Positions 7,277 through 14,308 of a stretch of 15,550 nucleotides of DNA are shown here, piece by piece. The stretch's first letter is position 1; every line of letters starts with the position of its first letter. Under the pieces are notes generated by a model. That model made no database searches, had not been told where the DNA came from, and was given only the letters and a program-made list of their open reading frames with translations. A program made the position numbers and the translations under genes. Origin of the DNA: an uncultured Mailhella sp. (GTDB lineage Bacteria; Desulfobacterota; Desulfovibrionia; Desulfovibrionales; Desulfovibrionaceae); the NCBI RefSeq assembly GCF_905187505.1, contig NZ_CAJJIC010000044.1, positions 1-15,550 on the forward strand, written 5' to 3'.

Positions 7277-8956
7277 TCATACAAGATGAGTGATGGGAAA
7301 CTCGATGTCTATCGAGCCCGTCGGACAGCCTATTCTGCACGCGGCGCAGTGCCAGCACTCCTGGGGATATCGGATGAAGGGGCCGTCGCTTTCGGTTCTG
7401 TCGATGATGTAGTCGGGGCAGCGCTCGACGCAGTTGCCGCAGTCTATGCAGTGACCGCAGTGCATGCAGCGGGAGGCTTCGGCGGCGGCTTCCGCATCGC
7501 TGAAGCCGGCTTTGAGTTCTGCGAAGGGCAGCATGGAGCAGTCGTTTGCGCGCTGAACCGTTCTGCGGCTGTGCTCGTGATAGTCGGGATTTCTGATTTC
7601 GGAGAAGGCCACGACGTGTCTGGTCAGGTTGTACGTCTTCGCCTTGCGTTCGACGGCGGTGAAGGAGCCCTTTTCGTCCTTCTCCAGCGTTATCTCAATG
7701 GGGGCGTCGTTTTCTGAAAGAAACGCGTGGATGGCTAGGGCGGCCTTTCTGCCGTTTCCTATGGCGGAGGTCACCGTGGCCGGTCCTGTGACGATGTCGC
7801 CTGCGGCGAAGAGTGCGGGCACGGAGCTCATCATGTCGCTTCCGACGTCAAGATGGCCTCTGGGCGTGCGCTTTGGAGCAAGTCCGTCAAGGAAGGCGGT
7901 GTCCGGCTTCAGGCCGCTGGCGCAGATGACCACGTCCGCGGGAATTTCGTGCACGGAATCATCTTCAAATTCGGCGATGAGTTCCCCCTTTTCGTCGAAG
8001 GTGAAGTTCGACAGGGCGCGCGCGCAGACTTTGTCTTCGGCAACGGCGGTCGTGAGGCGGGAGGAATGGAGGGTCAGGCCCTCGTCGTGCGCCTGGCGTA
8101 TTTCGTCGGCGGTCGTCTTGATATTGTCGGCCGATTCGGGGAATACCAGACTGACGGATTCTGCACCGAGGCGCTTTGCCGTGAAGGCGCAGTCGAAGGC
8201 CACGCCGCCGCCGCCGAGAATGACGACCTTTTTCCCGGCCAGAGATTCGCGTTTCATGTTGCTTGCCCGGAGGAAGTCCATGGCGGAGCGTGCCGTCTCA
8301 ATGCCGGGAACGGCCAGCATGCGCTGGATCTGGTTGCCCGTGGTCACAAGGCATGCGTCGAAGCGCTTGAGCAGCTCTTCCATGGTCACGTCTTTTCCCA
8401 CGCGGGTGTTCACGTGGGCCGTGACGCCGAGGGAGAGAATGAGCCCGACTTCAGCATCGGGAACGTTCTTGGGCAGACGGAAGTCGGGAATGCTCATCCG
8501 GGGCACGCCGCCGAGGACGGGATCGGCCTCGAAGACGTCCACGCCGTGACCGAGCATGCGCAGATAGAAGGCGGCGGTGAGTCCGGCGGGACCGGAGCCG
8601 ATGACGGCGATCGTTTTGCCGGTGTCGGCCAGGGGGCGCAGCGAGGGCAGCGAGCCCTTTTCCGCGGCGTATCGTTCCAGCGCTCGAATGGCCACGCCTT
8701 CGTCATAGCTGCACCGGTTGCACTTTTCCTCGCAGAATCCGGGGCATACGCGTCCCGTGGTGCCCGCAAACGGATTGCGGGAAAGAAGGGCCGTTCTTGC
8801 CTCGTCCGTTTTGCCTTCCTTTATGAGCGTTTCCACGAGCTGGATGCGGTTGCCCGCGGGACAGGCGTGCTCGCAGGGGGATGTCCTTCTCTGCCTTTTC
8901 ACGGGCACGTCGGTGATATGATATTCCCGCACTTCCTTACTGAATCTTGGCGGCAT
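7277..8956 (-). CDS. GltD-like NAD(P)H:FAD oxidoreductase with N- and C-terminal Fe-S domains
   Basis: A 559-aa cytoplasmic electron-transfer protein. Residues about 25-100 form the Fe-S domain seen in glutamate synthase small subunit and DPYD relatives (CEHACPAGN, CPGFCEEKCNRC). A FAD-binding GSGPAGL follows at 120-126, an NAD(P)-binding VILGGGGVAFD near 245-255, and the FAD-closing AAGDIVTGPATV. The C-terminus is a two-cluster ferredoxin: C503/C506/C509/C513-Pro and C534/C537/C540/C544-Pro, preceded by two extra cysteines C497 and C500. It probably passes electrons from NAD(P)H through FAD to the ferredoxin clusters and on to the flavoprotein encoded 15 bases upstream. No amidotransferase partner is nearby, so it is not a glutamate synthase. 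ATG 8956 has AAAGGAG eight bases upstream. The reverse direction, substrate oxidation with NAD(P)H formation, cannot be excluded. Confidence 0.85.
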   Translation of the reverse strand: MPPRFSKEVREYHITDVPVKRQRRTSPCEHACPAGNRIQLVETLIKEGKTDEARTALLSRNPFAGTTGRVCPGFCEEKCNRCSYDEGVAIRALERYAAEKGSLPSLRPLADTGKTIAVIGSGPAGLTAAFYLRMLGHGVDVFEADPVLGGVPRMSIPDFRLPKNVPDAEVGLILSLGVTAHVNTRVGKDVTMEELLKRFDACLVTTGNQIQRMLAVPGIETARSAMDFLRASNMKRESLAGKKVVILGGGGVAFDCAFTAKRLGAESVSLVFPESADNIKTTADEIRQAHDEGLTLHSSRLTTAVAEDKVCARALSNFTFDEKGELIAEFEDDSVHEIPADVVICASGLKPDTAFLDGLAPKRTPRGHLDVGSDMMSSVPALFAAGDIVTGPATVTSAIGNGRKAALAIHAFLSENDAPIEITLEKDEKGSFTAVERKAKTYNLTRHVVAFSEIRNPDYHEHSRRTVQRANDCSMLPFAELKAGFSDAEAAAEASRCMHCGHCIDCGNCVERCPDYIIDRTESDGPFIRYPQECWHCAACRIGCPTGSIDIEFPITHLV

Positions 8957-8971
8957 GGTGTGTGCTCCTTT

Positions 8972-10645
8972 CTAACGAAGATATTCCGATTTCACTTCCC
9001 AGCGCAACTCGGGGGAGCCGTTGATTTTTCTGATGACGAGAATTTTGTCCGCCAGTTCCTTGTCGGGACCGGGATAGTCGCCGCGCATGGCCATGGTGCA
9101 GAGCGAGGTTTCCTTTCTCGCCATGCTGGCCAGAACGACGAGGCGGCAGAGCTTGAGCAGATCGAGGCATTCATGGGTCCGCATGAGCTCATGGAGATTG
9201 GCGGCGTGCAGGTCGTCGGTCAGGCTCTCAATGCGGTCGAGACTGGCGAGCGCGTGCGTCATGCCCTTTTCATTTCTCGAATAGCCCATGTAGTAGTTCA
9301 TCACCTGGTGTATGGCGGATTCAAAGAGCTGGTACGGCGTGTCGCCTCCGTCGACCATGGGCTTGAGCACACGATCCTTCTCTTCGCTCAGCTCCTTTTC
9401 GTCGAGCGGCAGGAATTCCACGGGCGCGGCGGCGATTTCTTCCGCAGCGTGCTTTGCGGCGAGGTAGCCGCCGCAGATGGCTCCGCTGAAGGACATGAAG
9501 CTGCATCCGACATAAAGACCGGGAAGCGTGCTCTGGAAATTTTTGTTTCTGAGTACGCGGCCTTCCATGCTGATGGAGCCTATTTCGATTTCCATGGGGG
9601 CCTTGGCGATGTCCACGCCCTTCTGTGCGCAGTATTCAAACCACGTCGCCTTGTCGCCGGGCATGAGGTCGTTGTCCAGAATGTCGCGCGTCACCTCGTC
9701 GATGTGGCGCATGTCCATGTAGAAGGGGGGGCCTGCCTGCCGAAGCTGTTCTCGCACGGTGCCCTGCATGAGAAGGCCCCGGGGCGCCTGTTCGGTCATG
9801 GCATGATAGTTGACCATGTACCGTTCGCCTTTGGCGTTGAGCCCGTGAGCGCCGGAGCCGGTAATGCCGTTCATGCCGGGACAGCCGAAGCTCTTGGGAA
9901 AGAGCGTCGCGCCCTGCAGCGTGTCGAGGCAGGCGAGTTCCGCGCCCATTTCATAGGGAAGAACGAAGTGGGAGCCCGTTACCGAGGGCGGATACATGCA
10001 GTTGAAGGGATTGCCGGTGGAGTTGGTCCAGCCGCGTTCGGCCACCGGGCCGAGGCAGAGTATGACCGCCTTTCCGAGCATGACGTGGAATTCTCCCGTC
10101 AGCACGTCGAAGCCTACGGCGCCGACGATTCTTCCCTTCTGCGATATGAGCTTCGTCACCTGCACGTGATTGAGGCACTCCGCCCCCATCTCCAGAATGC
10201 GCCTGGACATTCTGGGCTTGAGCTTCTCGCCGTCCTTGATGAGAATCCACCAGCTTCCCGGCTGCCCGAACCCCTGGCTTCTCATGTATGAGCCGTCGGC
10301 GTTGCGCCTGAACTCAACTCCCACGCTCTCAAGAAATGTGATCATGTGCGGGCAGATTTCCGCCCATTCTCGGATGGTGGACGGCACCAGCCCCCAGTTC
10401 GGCTTTTCATAGAAACGTATGAAGTCTTCCGTGGTGTCGAACGGCGCGTCCGTGTTCAGAACCGCCATGAAGTGGTCGTTGCCGCCGCCTATGCTTCCGC
10501 AGCTTTCAAACTTTCCCTTATCGACAAGCAGCACGCGCCGTCCCGCCTCAAGAGCCGCACGCGCGGCTCCGGTACCGGCAGCCGCGGCACCAAGGACCAG
10601 CACGTCCGTTTCATGCACCGTGAATCCGTTGACGTCCTGTGGCAT
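8972..10645 (-). CDS. FAD-dependent oxidoreductase, fumarate reductase/AprA-like superfamily
   Basis: A 557-aa flavoprotein without signal peptide or membrane segment, so cytoplasmic. The N-terminal dinucleotide fold is VLVLGAAAAGTGAARAA (residues about 15-31), where the usual GxGxxG reads GAAAAG. The segments CGSIGGGNDHF (49-59) and the C-terminal FAD contact SFSGAICGGYLAAKHAA (385-401) resemble AprA (adenylylsulfate reductase alpha) more than SdhA/FrdA. GERYMVNYHAMTEQAPRG (273-290) aligns with the SdhA/NadB capping-domain motif and keeps the proton-donor-type arginine (R289). The substrate His and second Arg of fumarate reductases are not evident. The reaction is therefore unknown. It is first in the operon, start 10645 behind GAAGGAGGAAGT, with a sigma-54 promoter just upstream, and its likely electron partner follows after 15 bases. 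Confidence 0.8.
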   Translation of the reverse strand: MPQDVNGFTVHETDVLVLGAAAAGTGAARAALEAGRRVLLVDKGKFESCGSIGGGNDHFMAVLNTDAPFDTTEDFIRFYEKPNWGLVPSTIREWAEICPHMITFLESVGVEFRRNADGSYMRSQGFGQPGSWWILIKDGEKLKPRMSRRILEMGAECLNHVQVTKLISQKGRIVGAVGFDVLTGEFHVMLGKAVILCLGPVAERGWTNSTGNPFNCMYPPSVTGSHFVLPYEMGAELACLDTLQGATLFPKSFGCPGMNGITGSGAHGLNAKGERYMVNYHAMTEQAPRGLLMQGTVREQLRQAGPPFYMDMRHIDEVTRDILDNDLMPGDKATWFEYCAQKGVDIAKAPMEIEIGSISMEGRVLRNKNFQSTLPGLYVGCSFMSFSGAICGGYLAAKHAAEEIAAAPVEFLPLDEKELSEEKDRVLKPMVDGGDTPYQLFESAIHQVMNYYMGYSRNEKGMTHALASLDRIESLTDDLHAANLHELMRTHECLDLLKLCRLVVLASMARKETSLCTMAMRGDYPGPDKELADKILVIRKINGSPELRWEVKSEYLR

Positions 10646-10672
10646 ACTTCCTCCTTCGTTTCTTCTTTAAAA

Positions 10673-10689
10673 AGCAAAAATCATACCAA
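10673..10689 (-). promoter_or_regulatory. sigma-54 (-24/-12) promoter of the flavoprotein-TRAP operon
   Basis: Read on the minus strand the site is TTGGTATGATTTTTGCT. It matches the YTGGCACGRNNNTTGCW consensus at the invariant GG and GC with exactly 10 bases between them. Only the two C residues after TGG differ (TAT for CAC). Transcription should start near 10662, about 17 bases before the ATG. The adjacent divergent gene encodes a sigma-54 activator, which independently supports the call. Confidence 0.75.
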
Positions 10690-10754
10690 AAATAATGTAC
10701 AATTATTTCAATGGATAAAAGTTTCTCAACGGGAGATTGCAGGATATTGTGCAT

Positions 10755-10770
10755 ATTTTTCATGAAATAT
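10755..10770. promoter_or_regulatory. candidate enhancer-binding site for the sigma-54 activator
   Basis: The perfect palindrome TTTCATGAAA (10758-10767) extends to 7 of 8 paired positions over 10755-10770. Its centre is about 100 bases upstream of the predicted sigma-54 start, the normal distance for an activator site. A second, weaker dyad (AATAAT-N5-ATTATT, 10691-10707) abuts the -24 element. Both lie in AT-rich DNA between the divergent genes, so chance cannot be excluded. Confidence 0.35.
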
Positions 10771-10854
10771 TTACATAGTATTGGAAGGACGCTATCCTTT
10801 TTCGACCCGGGCCGGATCAGTCCGGCGCCATGCATGATGGGGGAGGTGGAAAAC

Positions 10855-13839
10855 ATGACGGGCGGCAACATACCGTTTCTCTGCGAAAATTCTCGTCTCA
10901 CGGCTTCCGGAAAGCTGGTTCTGCTTTGTGCCTGTCTTCCCGGCGGGCTGTCTCCCGACGATGCCTGCCGCATCCTGCATCTTGAACGGGATCAGCTGCT
11001 CGACCTTCCTTCCCGATATTTTGCCGTGGCGTCCGACGGAAGAGGCATGACGGTCAGGGAGGAAGCCGTTTCTCCCGTGCTCCGCACGCTGGCCATGCTG
11101 GTCGAGGTCGATGACGACAGTCTGTGTCTTGCGCTTTCCGCCGCGTTTCACAGAAACGACGGCGAGGCCCTGCGTCATCTGTGCCGGACTGCGGCACGCG
11201 CGTTTTCCTCCGGTCTCGCCCTCATTGAAAAAAAAGCCGTCGCCTCCGCGCTCATATTTGTGCTCACGAGGCGCCGCATGAGTCTCAGGGACATCGCGGG
11301 ATGCGGCCGCTTCGTTTCCTTCATGATCAGCGTTTCTCCGCACCTGCTTTCTTACGGCGGACTCAGGGAGTTCAGCACGCTTTTGTTCAAGGCAAAGGGC
11401 ATGGCCTTTGCCATAGGCAACGACAAGGCGTATTCCTTCCTTCATTTCGCCATACAATGCGTCAGCCTTCCGCTGTCCTACGCGCAGGGCAGAAATTTCG
11501 ACGTGCATCTGGTCGAGGAAAGCTTCTGGCAGCTCAGAAACTTTCACGACTCCTCGCTTCGTCTGATATCGCTGTCGTTTCTGAGCGAGTTCTATATCTT
11601 TACCGGAAAGTACTTCAACGTCATCAACATCTGGCGGCTGAACACGCTCCTTGACGCGGAGAATACGCCGAGGGACTGCGCGATCATCGAAAACGCGTTC
11701 ATCGGCGCCATGATGACCTGTCAGTATGCCCTTGCCCGGGACATCGCCGCTTCGGCAGGCAGTCCGTCAAGCCTTCCTCTCAGAGAGATAGCCGGACTGT
11801 ATTGCTCAGGCTGGAAGGAGAAGGTTCCTCTGGAAAGGCTCAAAAGCTATTCTCCGAGCCCGCTGCTTTCTCTTGCGTATTTTCTGTCCGGCGAGACACG
11901 TCTTGCCGCCGAGACGCTGGGGCCCGTGAGCGCCGAGCATTTTCTCAGATATCCGTTTCTTCCGGAGCTTCTTTTTCAGCTCGAGCAGAAGGGCCTTCCC
12001 GTCTTTTCTGACCGGGAGTGGGCCGAGGCCGTCCGCAGGGCGAGAAATGCGTCGAACACGATACTGCGGGCCATTTTTCTCAGAATGTCGGCCGGTCGGC
12101 TGCTTTCGTCTTCAGACCGGGACGATGAGGAGATTCTCTCATGTCTCAGACACAGTCTGAACATTCTTCAGGGCAGTCTTGCTCCGCTTGAGTCGGCGAG
12201 GACCTGTCTGGCACTGTCGCGTTTTCTGACCATGACGGGGCGCTCTTCCGAAGCGGAAGCCTTTGAGAAAAAGGCCGCGGAAATCTCAGCCGCATTTTTC
12301 CCCGCCCTGTGGCCTGAAGACAGACCGATGCCGGAGCTTTCCGCATCGTCCGCCACGTCTCCCTACTTCCCTTACTTTTTGATGTTTCAGTCGCTTCTGG
12401 AGCTGAACTGCCGTCAGCTCGTCAAAAGCGCTCCGCTTTTTTTCAACGGCATATTGTCGGCCTTCATGACCGCCTTCGGTGCGCTTCAGGGGGGCGTGGT
12501 GCAGGAGAAGGAAAAAAAGCGGGAATGCGTTGCCGCGACCGAAGGCTGGGAATGCGGGGACGTGTGCGGGAACCCGATGCCTGAGTCGGATTCGTCCCTC
12601 GTCGTTGCGCTTCCCGATGCCTCGGAAGACATGGCGCGCATCGTTCTCAGAATAACGCAGGATGAGAAGGAGTCGTTTTTTCTGTCGGCGTTCGGACATT
12701 TCCGCAAGGCCATATTCCAGATTCTGGACAGAAGCATGTGCGAGCTTCTGACAAGTCAGATTCTTTCCGAAATCGGCAGCTATCAGCGCACGCAGCAGAC
12801 GCATTCCCACAGCCTTCTTCGATCGCCCGTCTACATGGCGAGCCCGGGGGACGGTGCGATTTTTTTCCGCAGCCCCGAAATGAAGAAACTGGTCAAGACC
12901 ATCGATCTGCTTGCGCCTACGGAAGCATCGGTGCTTCTCATAGGAGAAAGCGGGGTGGGAAAGGAGCGTCTGGCGCGGCGAATCCATGATCAGAGCGGAC
13001 GGAGCGGGGAGTTCATTCCCGTCAATCTTTCCTCCATTCCCGCATCGCTTTTTGAAAGCGAATGCCTCGGCTATGAAAAGGGCAGCTTCACCGGCGCGGC
13101 GGGCCCCAAGAAGGGACTGTTCGAACTGGCCGACAACGGCACGCTTTTTCTCGATGAAATCGCGGACGTCCCCATGGACGTGCAGGTGAAGCTTCTGCGC
13201 ATCCTGCAGGAAAGGGCGTTCCGTCGCGTGGGCGGACTCAAGCAGATTCATTCACGCTTCAGAATCATTGCGGCCACGAACGCCAATCTTGAGAAGGCCG
13301 TTGCCGATGGAAAGTTGAGATCGGACCTGTATTTTCGTCTCAACACGATATCCCTGTTCGTGCCTCCTCTGCGGGAGAGAAGAGGGGACATTCTTTTCCT
13401 CGCGGAAATTTTTCTGGGCCAGTATTGTCAGCAGTATGGAAAAAAGCGGCGCGTGCTTTCGGATGAAGAAAAGGAGCGTCTGCTTTCCATGCCGTGGCCG
13501 GGAAACGTCAGAGAACTGATGCATTTCATGGAACGTCTTGCCATTCTTGAAGATTTTCAGCGTGCTGCGGCTACCGGCGCGGTGCATGCCGGAGATTTTC
13601 CCTCTGTCGGCTCCGAGAAGCGGGCTTCGGCGTCCGGCGCGCATGCCGGTTTGACGGAAGGTGATTTTTTTTGGAATGGGGAAATCGTGCCTCTCTCTGA
13701 AATGGAGGCGAAATATTTTGCCTTCGTCTATAGGCAGAAAAAGGGCAGAGTGACGGGGAAAAACGGCATAGCGCAGGCCCTGGGCATTTCTGACCATACG
13801 GCCTTCAACTGGATACGAAGGCTCAACCTCGGCAGATAA
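10855..13839 (+). CDS. sigma-54-dependent transcriptional activator with large novel N-terminal region
   Basis: A 994-aa enhancer-binding protein. ATG 10855 is chosen because GGAGG ends eight bases upstream; earlier in-frame starts (10711, 10834) lack such a site and would cover the divergent promoter region. Residues 1 to about 495 are helical and Leu/Arg-rich, resembling a TPR-like solenoid as in MalT/LuxR-type sensors. About 497-640 looks like a degenerate GAF-type domain. The AAA+ domain has Walker A GESGVGKE (697-704), the sigma-54 contact loop GSFTGA (743-748, Ser for the usual Ala), Walker B TLFLDEI (763-769), sensor I AATNANL, the arginine segment DLYFRLN (824-830) and PWPGNVREL (880-888). 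A C-terminal helix-turn-helix lies at about 964-994. There is no response-regulator receiver, so it probably senses a ligand or protein directly. It is divergent from the operon it is inferred to control. Confidence 0.9.
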   Translation: MTGGNIPFLCENSRLTASGKLVLLCACLPGGLSPDDACRILHLERDQLLDLPSRYFAVASDGRGMTVREEAVSPVLRTLAMLVEVDDDSLCLALSAAFHRNDGEALRHLCRTAARAFSSGLALIEKKAVASALIFVLTRRRMSLRDIAGCGRFVSFMISVSPHLLSYGGLREFSTLLFKAKGMAFAIGNDKAYSFLHFAIQCVSLPLSYAQGRNFDVHLVEESFWQLRNFHDSSLRLISLSFLSEFYIFTGKYFNVINIWRLNTLLDAENTPRDCAIIENAFIGAMMTCQYALARDIAASAGSPSSLPLREIAGLYCSGWKEKVPLERLKSYSPSPLLSLAYFLSGETRLAAETLGPVSAEHFLRYPFLPELLFQLEQKGLPVFSDREWAEAVRRARNASNTILRAIFLRMSAGRLLSSSDRDDEEILSCLRHSLNILQGSLAPLESARTCLALSRFLTMTGRSSEAEAFEKKAAEISAAFFPALWPEDRPMPELSASSATSPYFPYFLMFQSLLELNCRQLVKSAPLFFNGILSAFMTAFGALQGGVVQEKEKKRECVAATEGWECGDVCGNPMPESDSSLVVALPDASEDMARIVLRITQDEKESFFLSAFGHFRKAIFQILDRSMCELLTSQILSEIGSYQRTQQTHSHSLLRSPVYMASPGDGAIFFRSPEMKKLVKTIDLLAPTEASVLLIGESGVGKERLARRIHDQSGRSGEFIPVNLSSIPASLFESECLGYEKGSFTGAAGPKKGLFELADNGTLFLDEIADVPMDVQVKLLRILQERAFRRVGGLKQIHSRFRIIAATNANLEKAVADGKLRSDLYFRLNTISLFVPPLRERRGDILFLAEIFLGQYCQQYGKKRRVLSDEEKERLLSMPWPGNVRELMHFMERLAILEDFQRAAATGAVHAGDFPSVGSEKRASASGAHAGLTEGDFFWNGEIVPLSEMEAKYFAFVYRQKKGRVTGKNGIAQALGISDHTAFNWIRRLNLGR

Positions 13840-14004
13840 AGACTCCGTGGTTGAGGTGGCCCGCAGTCTCTGGGCGGTCGGGAAGAGGCTGGAATGAAGC
13901 ACCCGGATCGCCTGCAGGCGAGTTTTTGCCGGACGGCCTTGTGCTTTTATGCCGCTGCCGTGATGAGAAGAAGAGGGGCTCCGTGAAAGGTGATGCGGCG
14001 CGAC
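13840..14004. other. intergenic segment between the activator and the tRNA terminator
   Basis: No convincing gene is visible. The only open frames are short, low-complexity and start without ribosome-binding sites. No clear terminator follows the activator stop at 13839; only a weak GCCC...GGGC dyad is present around 13859-13875. Confidence 0.5.
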
Positions 14005-14036
14005 AAAAAAGGCATCCGCATGAAAATGCGGATGCC
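14005..14036 (-). terminator. Rho-independent terminator of the former tRNA-Thr gene
   Basis: On the minus strand an 11-bp perfect stem (GGCATCCGCAT and its complement, 14011-14036) with a TTTC loop is followed by six T residues (14010-14005). It begins ten bases after the CCA end of the tRNA-Thr remnant at 14047, as expected for the tRNA's own terminator. Confidence 0.85.
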
Positions 14037-14046
14037 TGAATTTCAC

Positions 14047-14093
14047 TGGAGCCAGCTTGGAGACTTGAACTCCAGACCTACTGATTACGAATC
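14047..14093 (-). other. integration site: 3' part of tRNA-Thr(CGU)
   Basis: The minus strand reads as the 3' half of a tRNA: anticodon loop TTCGTAA (14091-14085, anticodon CGT), 3' anticodon stem TCAGT, variable loop AGGTC, T arm TGGAG-TTCAAGT-CTCCA, 3' acceptor strand AGCTGGC, discriminator T and encoded CCA. Upstream of the anticodon loop only two bases of the 5' stem match (to 14093), and there is no D arm or 5' acceptor strand. It is therefore a fragment, the usual crossover target of tyrosine integrases at tRNA genes. The intact tRNA-Thr should lie at the far, right-hand end of the element. Confidence 0.85.
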
Positions 14094-14197
14094 TCTAGGT
14101 GTATACTTTCATACGGCTTCACTATGAGCAGGTAATATACAATTTTTATAAATAATTATGCTATACAATAAACAAAATTTACTTCGTTCAGAGTCAT

Positions 14198-14266
14198 TGA
14201 CTTTACCTCTCTTTCACGCGAAAATTAGGGAGAAATAAGGGAGAATGCTGGACTAGTGACTTTGCC
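14198..14266. repeat. direct repeats next to the att site, possible integrase arm sites
   Basis: AGGGAGAA occurs at 14227-14234 and 14238-14245 with an 11-base period, one helical turn. TGACTTTACC (14198-14207) and TGACTTTGCC (14257-14266) are a second, 59-base-spaced direct pair flanking it. They lie between the crossover site and the integrase gene, where arm-type binding sites and the integrase promoter are normally found. The function is inferred from position only. Confidence 0.4.
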
Positions 14267-14308
14267 CATGGCAACCTCACTTGATGCGATAGAAGTCTGG
14301 AGGTAACA

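Noticed and set aside
4212..10291. Long plus-strand open frames opposite the flavoprotein-TRAP operon (437, 585 and 812 codons)
   Set aside because: Gly/His/Glu-rich translations without domains; each lies wholly over minus-strand genes with clear motifs and ribosome-binding sites.
13851..14039. 62-codon plus-strand open frame after the activator
   Set aside because: It lacks a ribosome-binding site, has low-complexity composition, and crosses the tRNA terminator hairpin.
14047..14130. Complete tRNA-Thr gene
   Set aside because: Only the 3' part is present; bases beyond 14093 do not form the 5' anticodon stem, D arm or acceptor strand.
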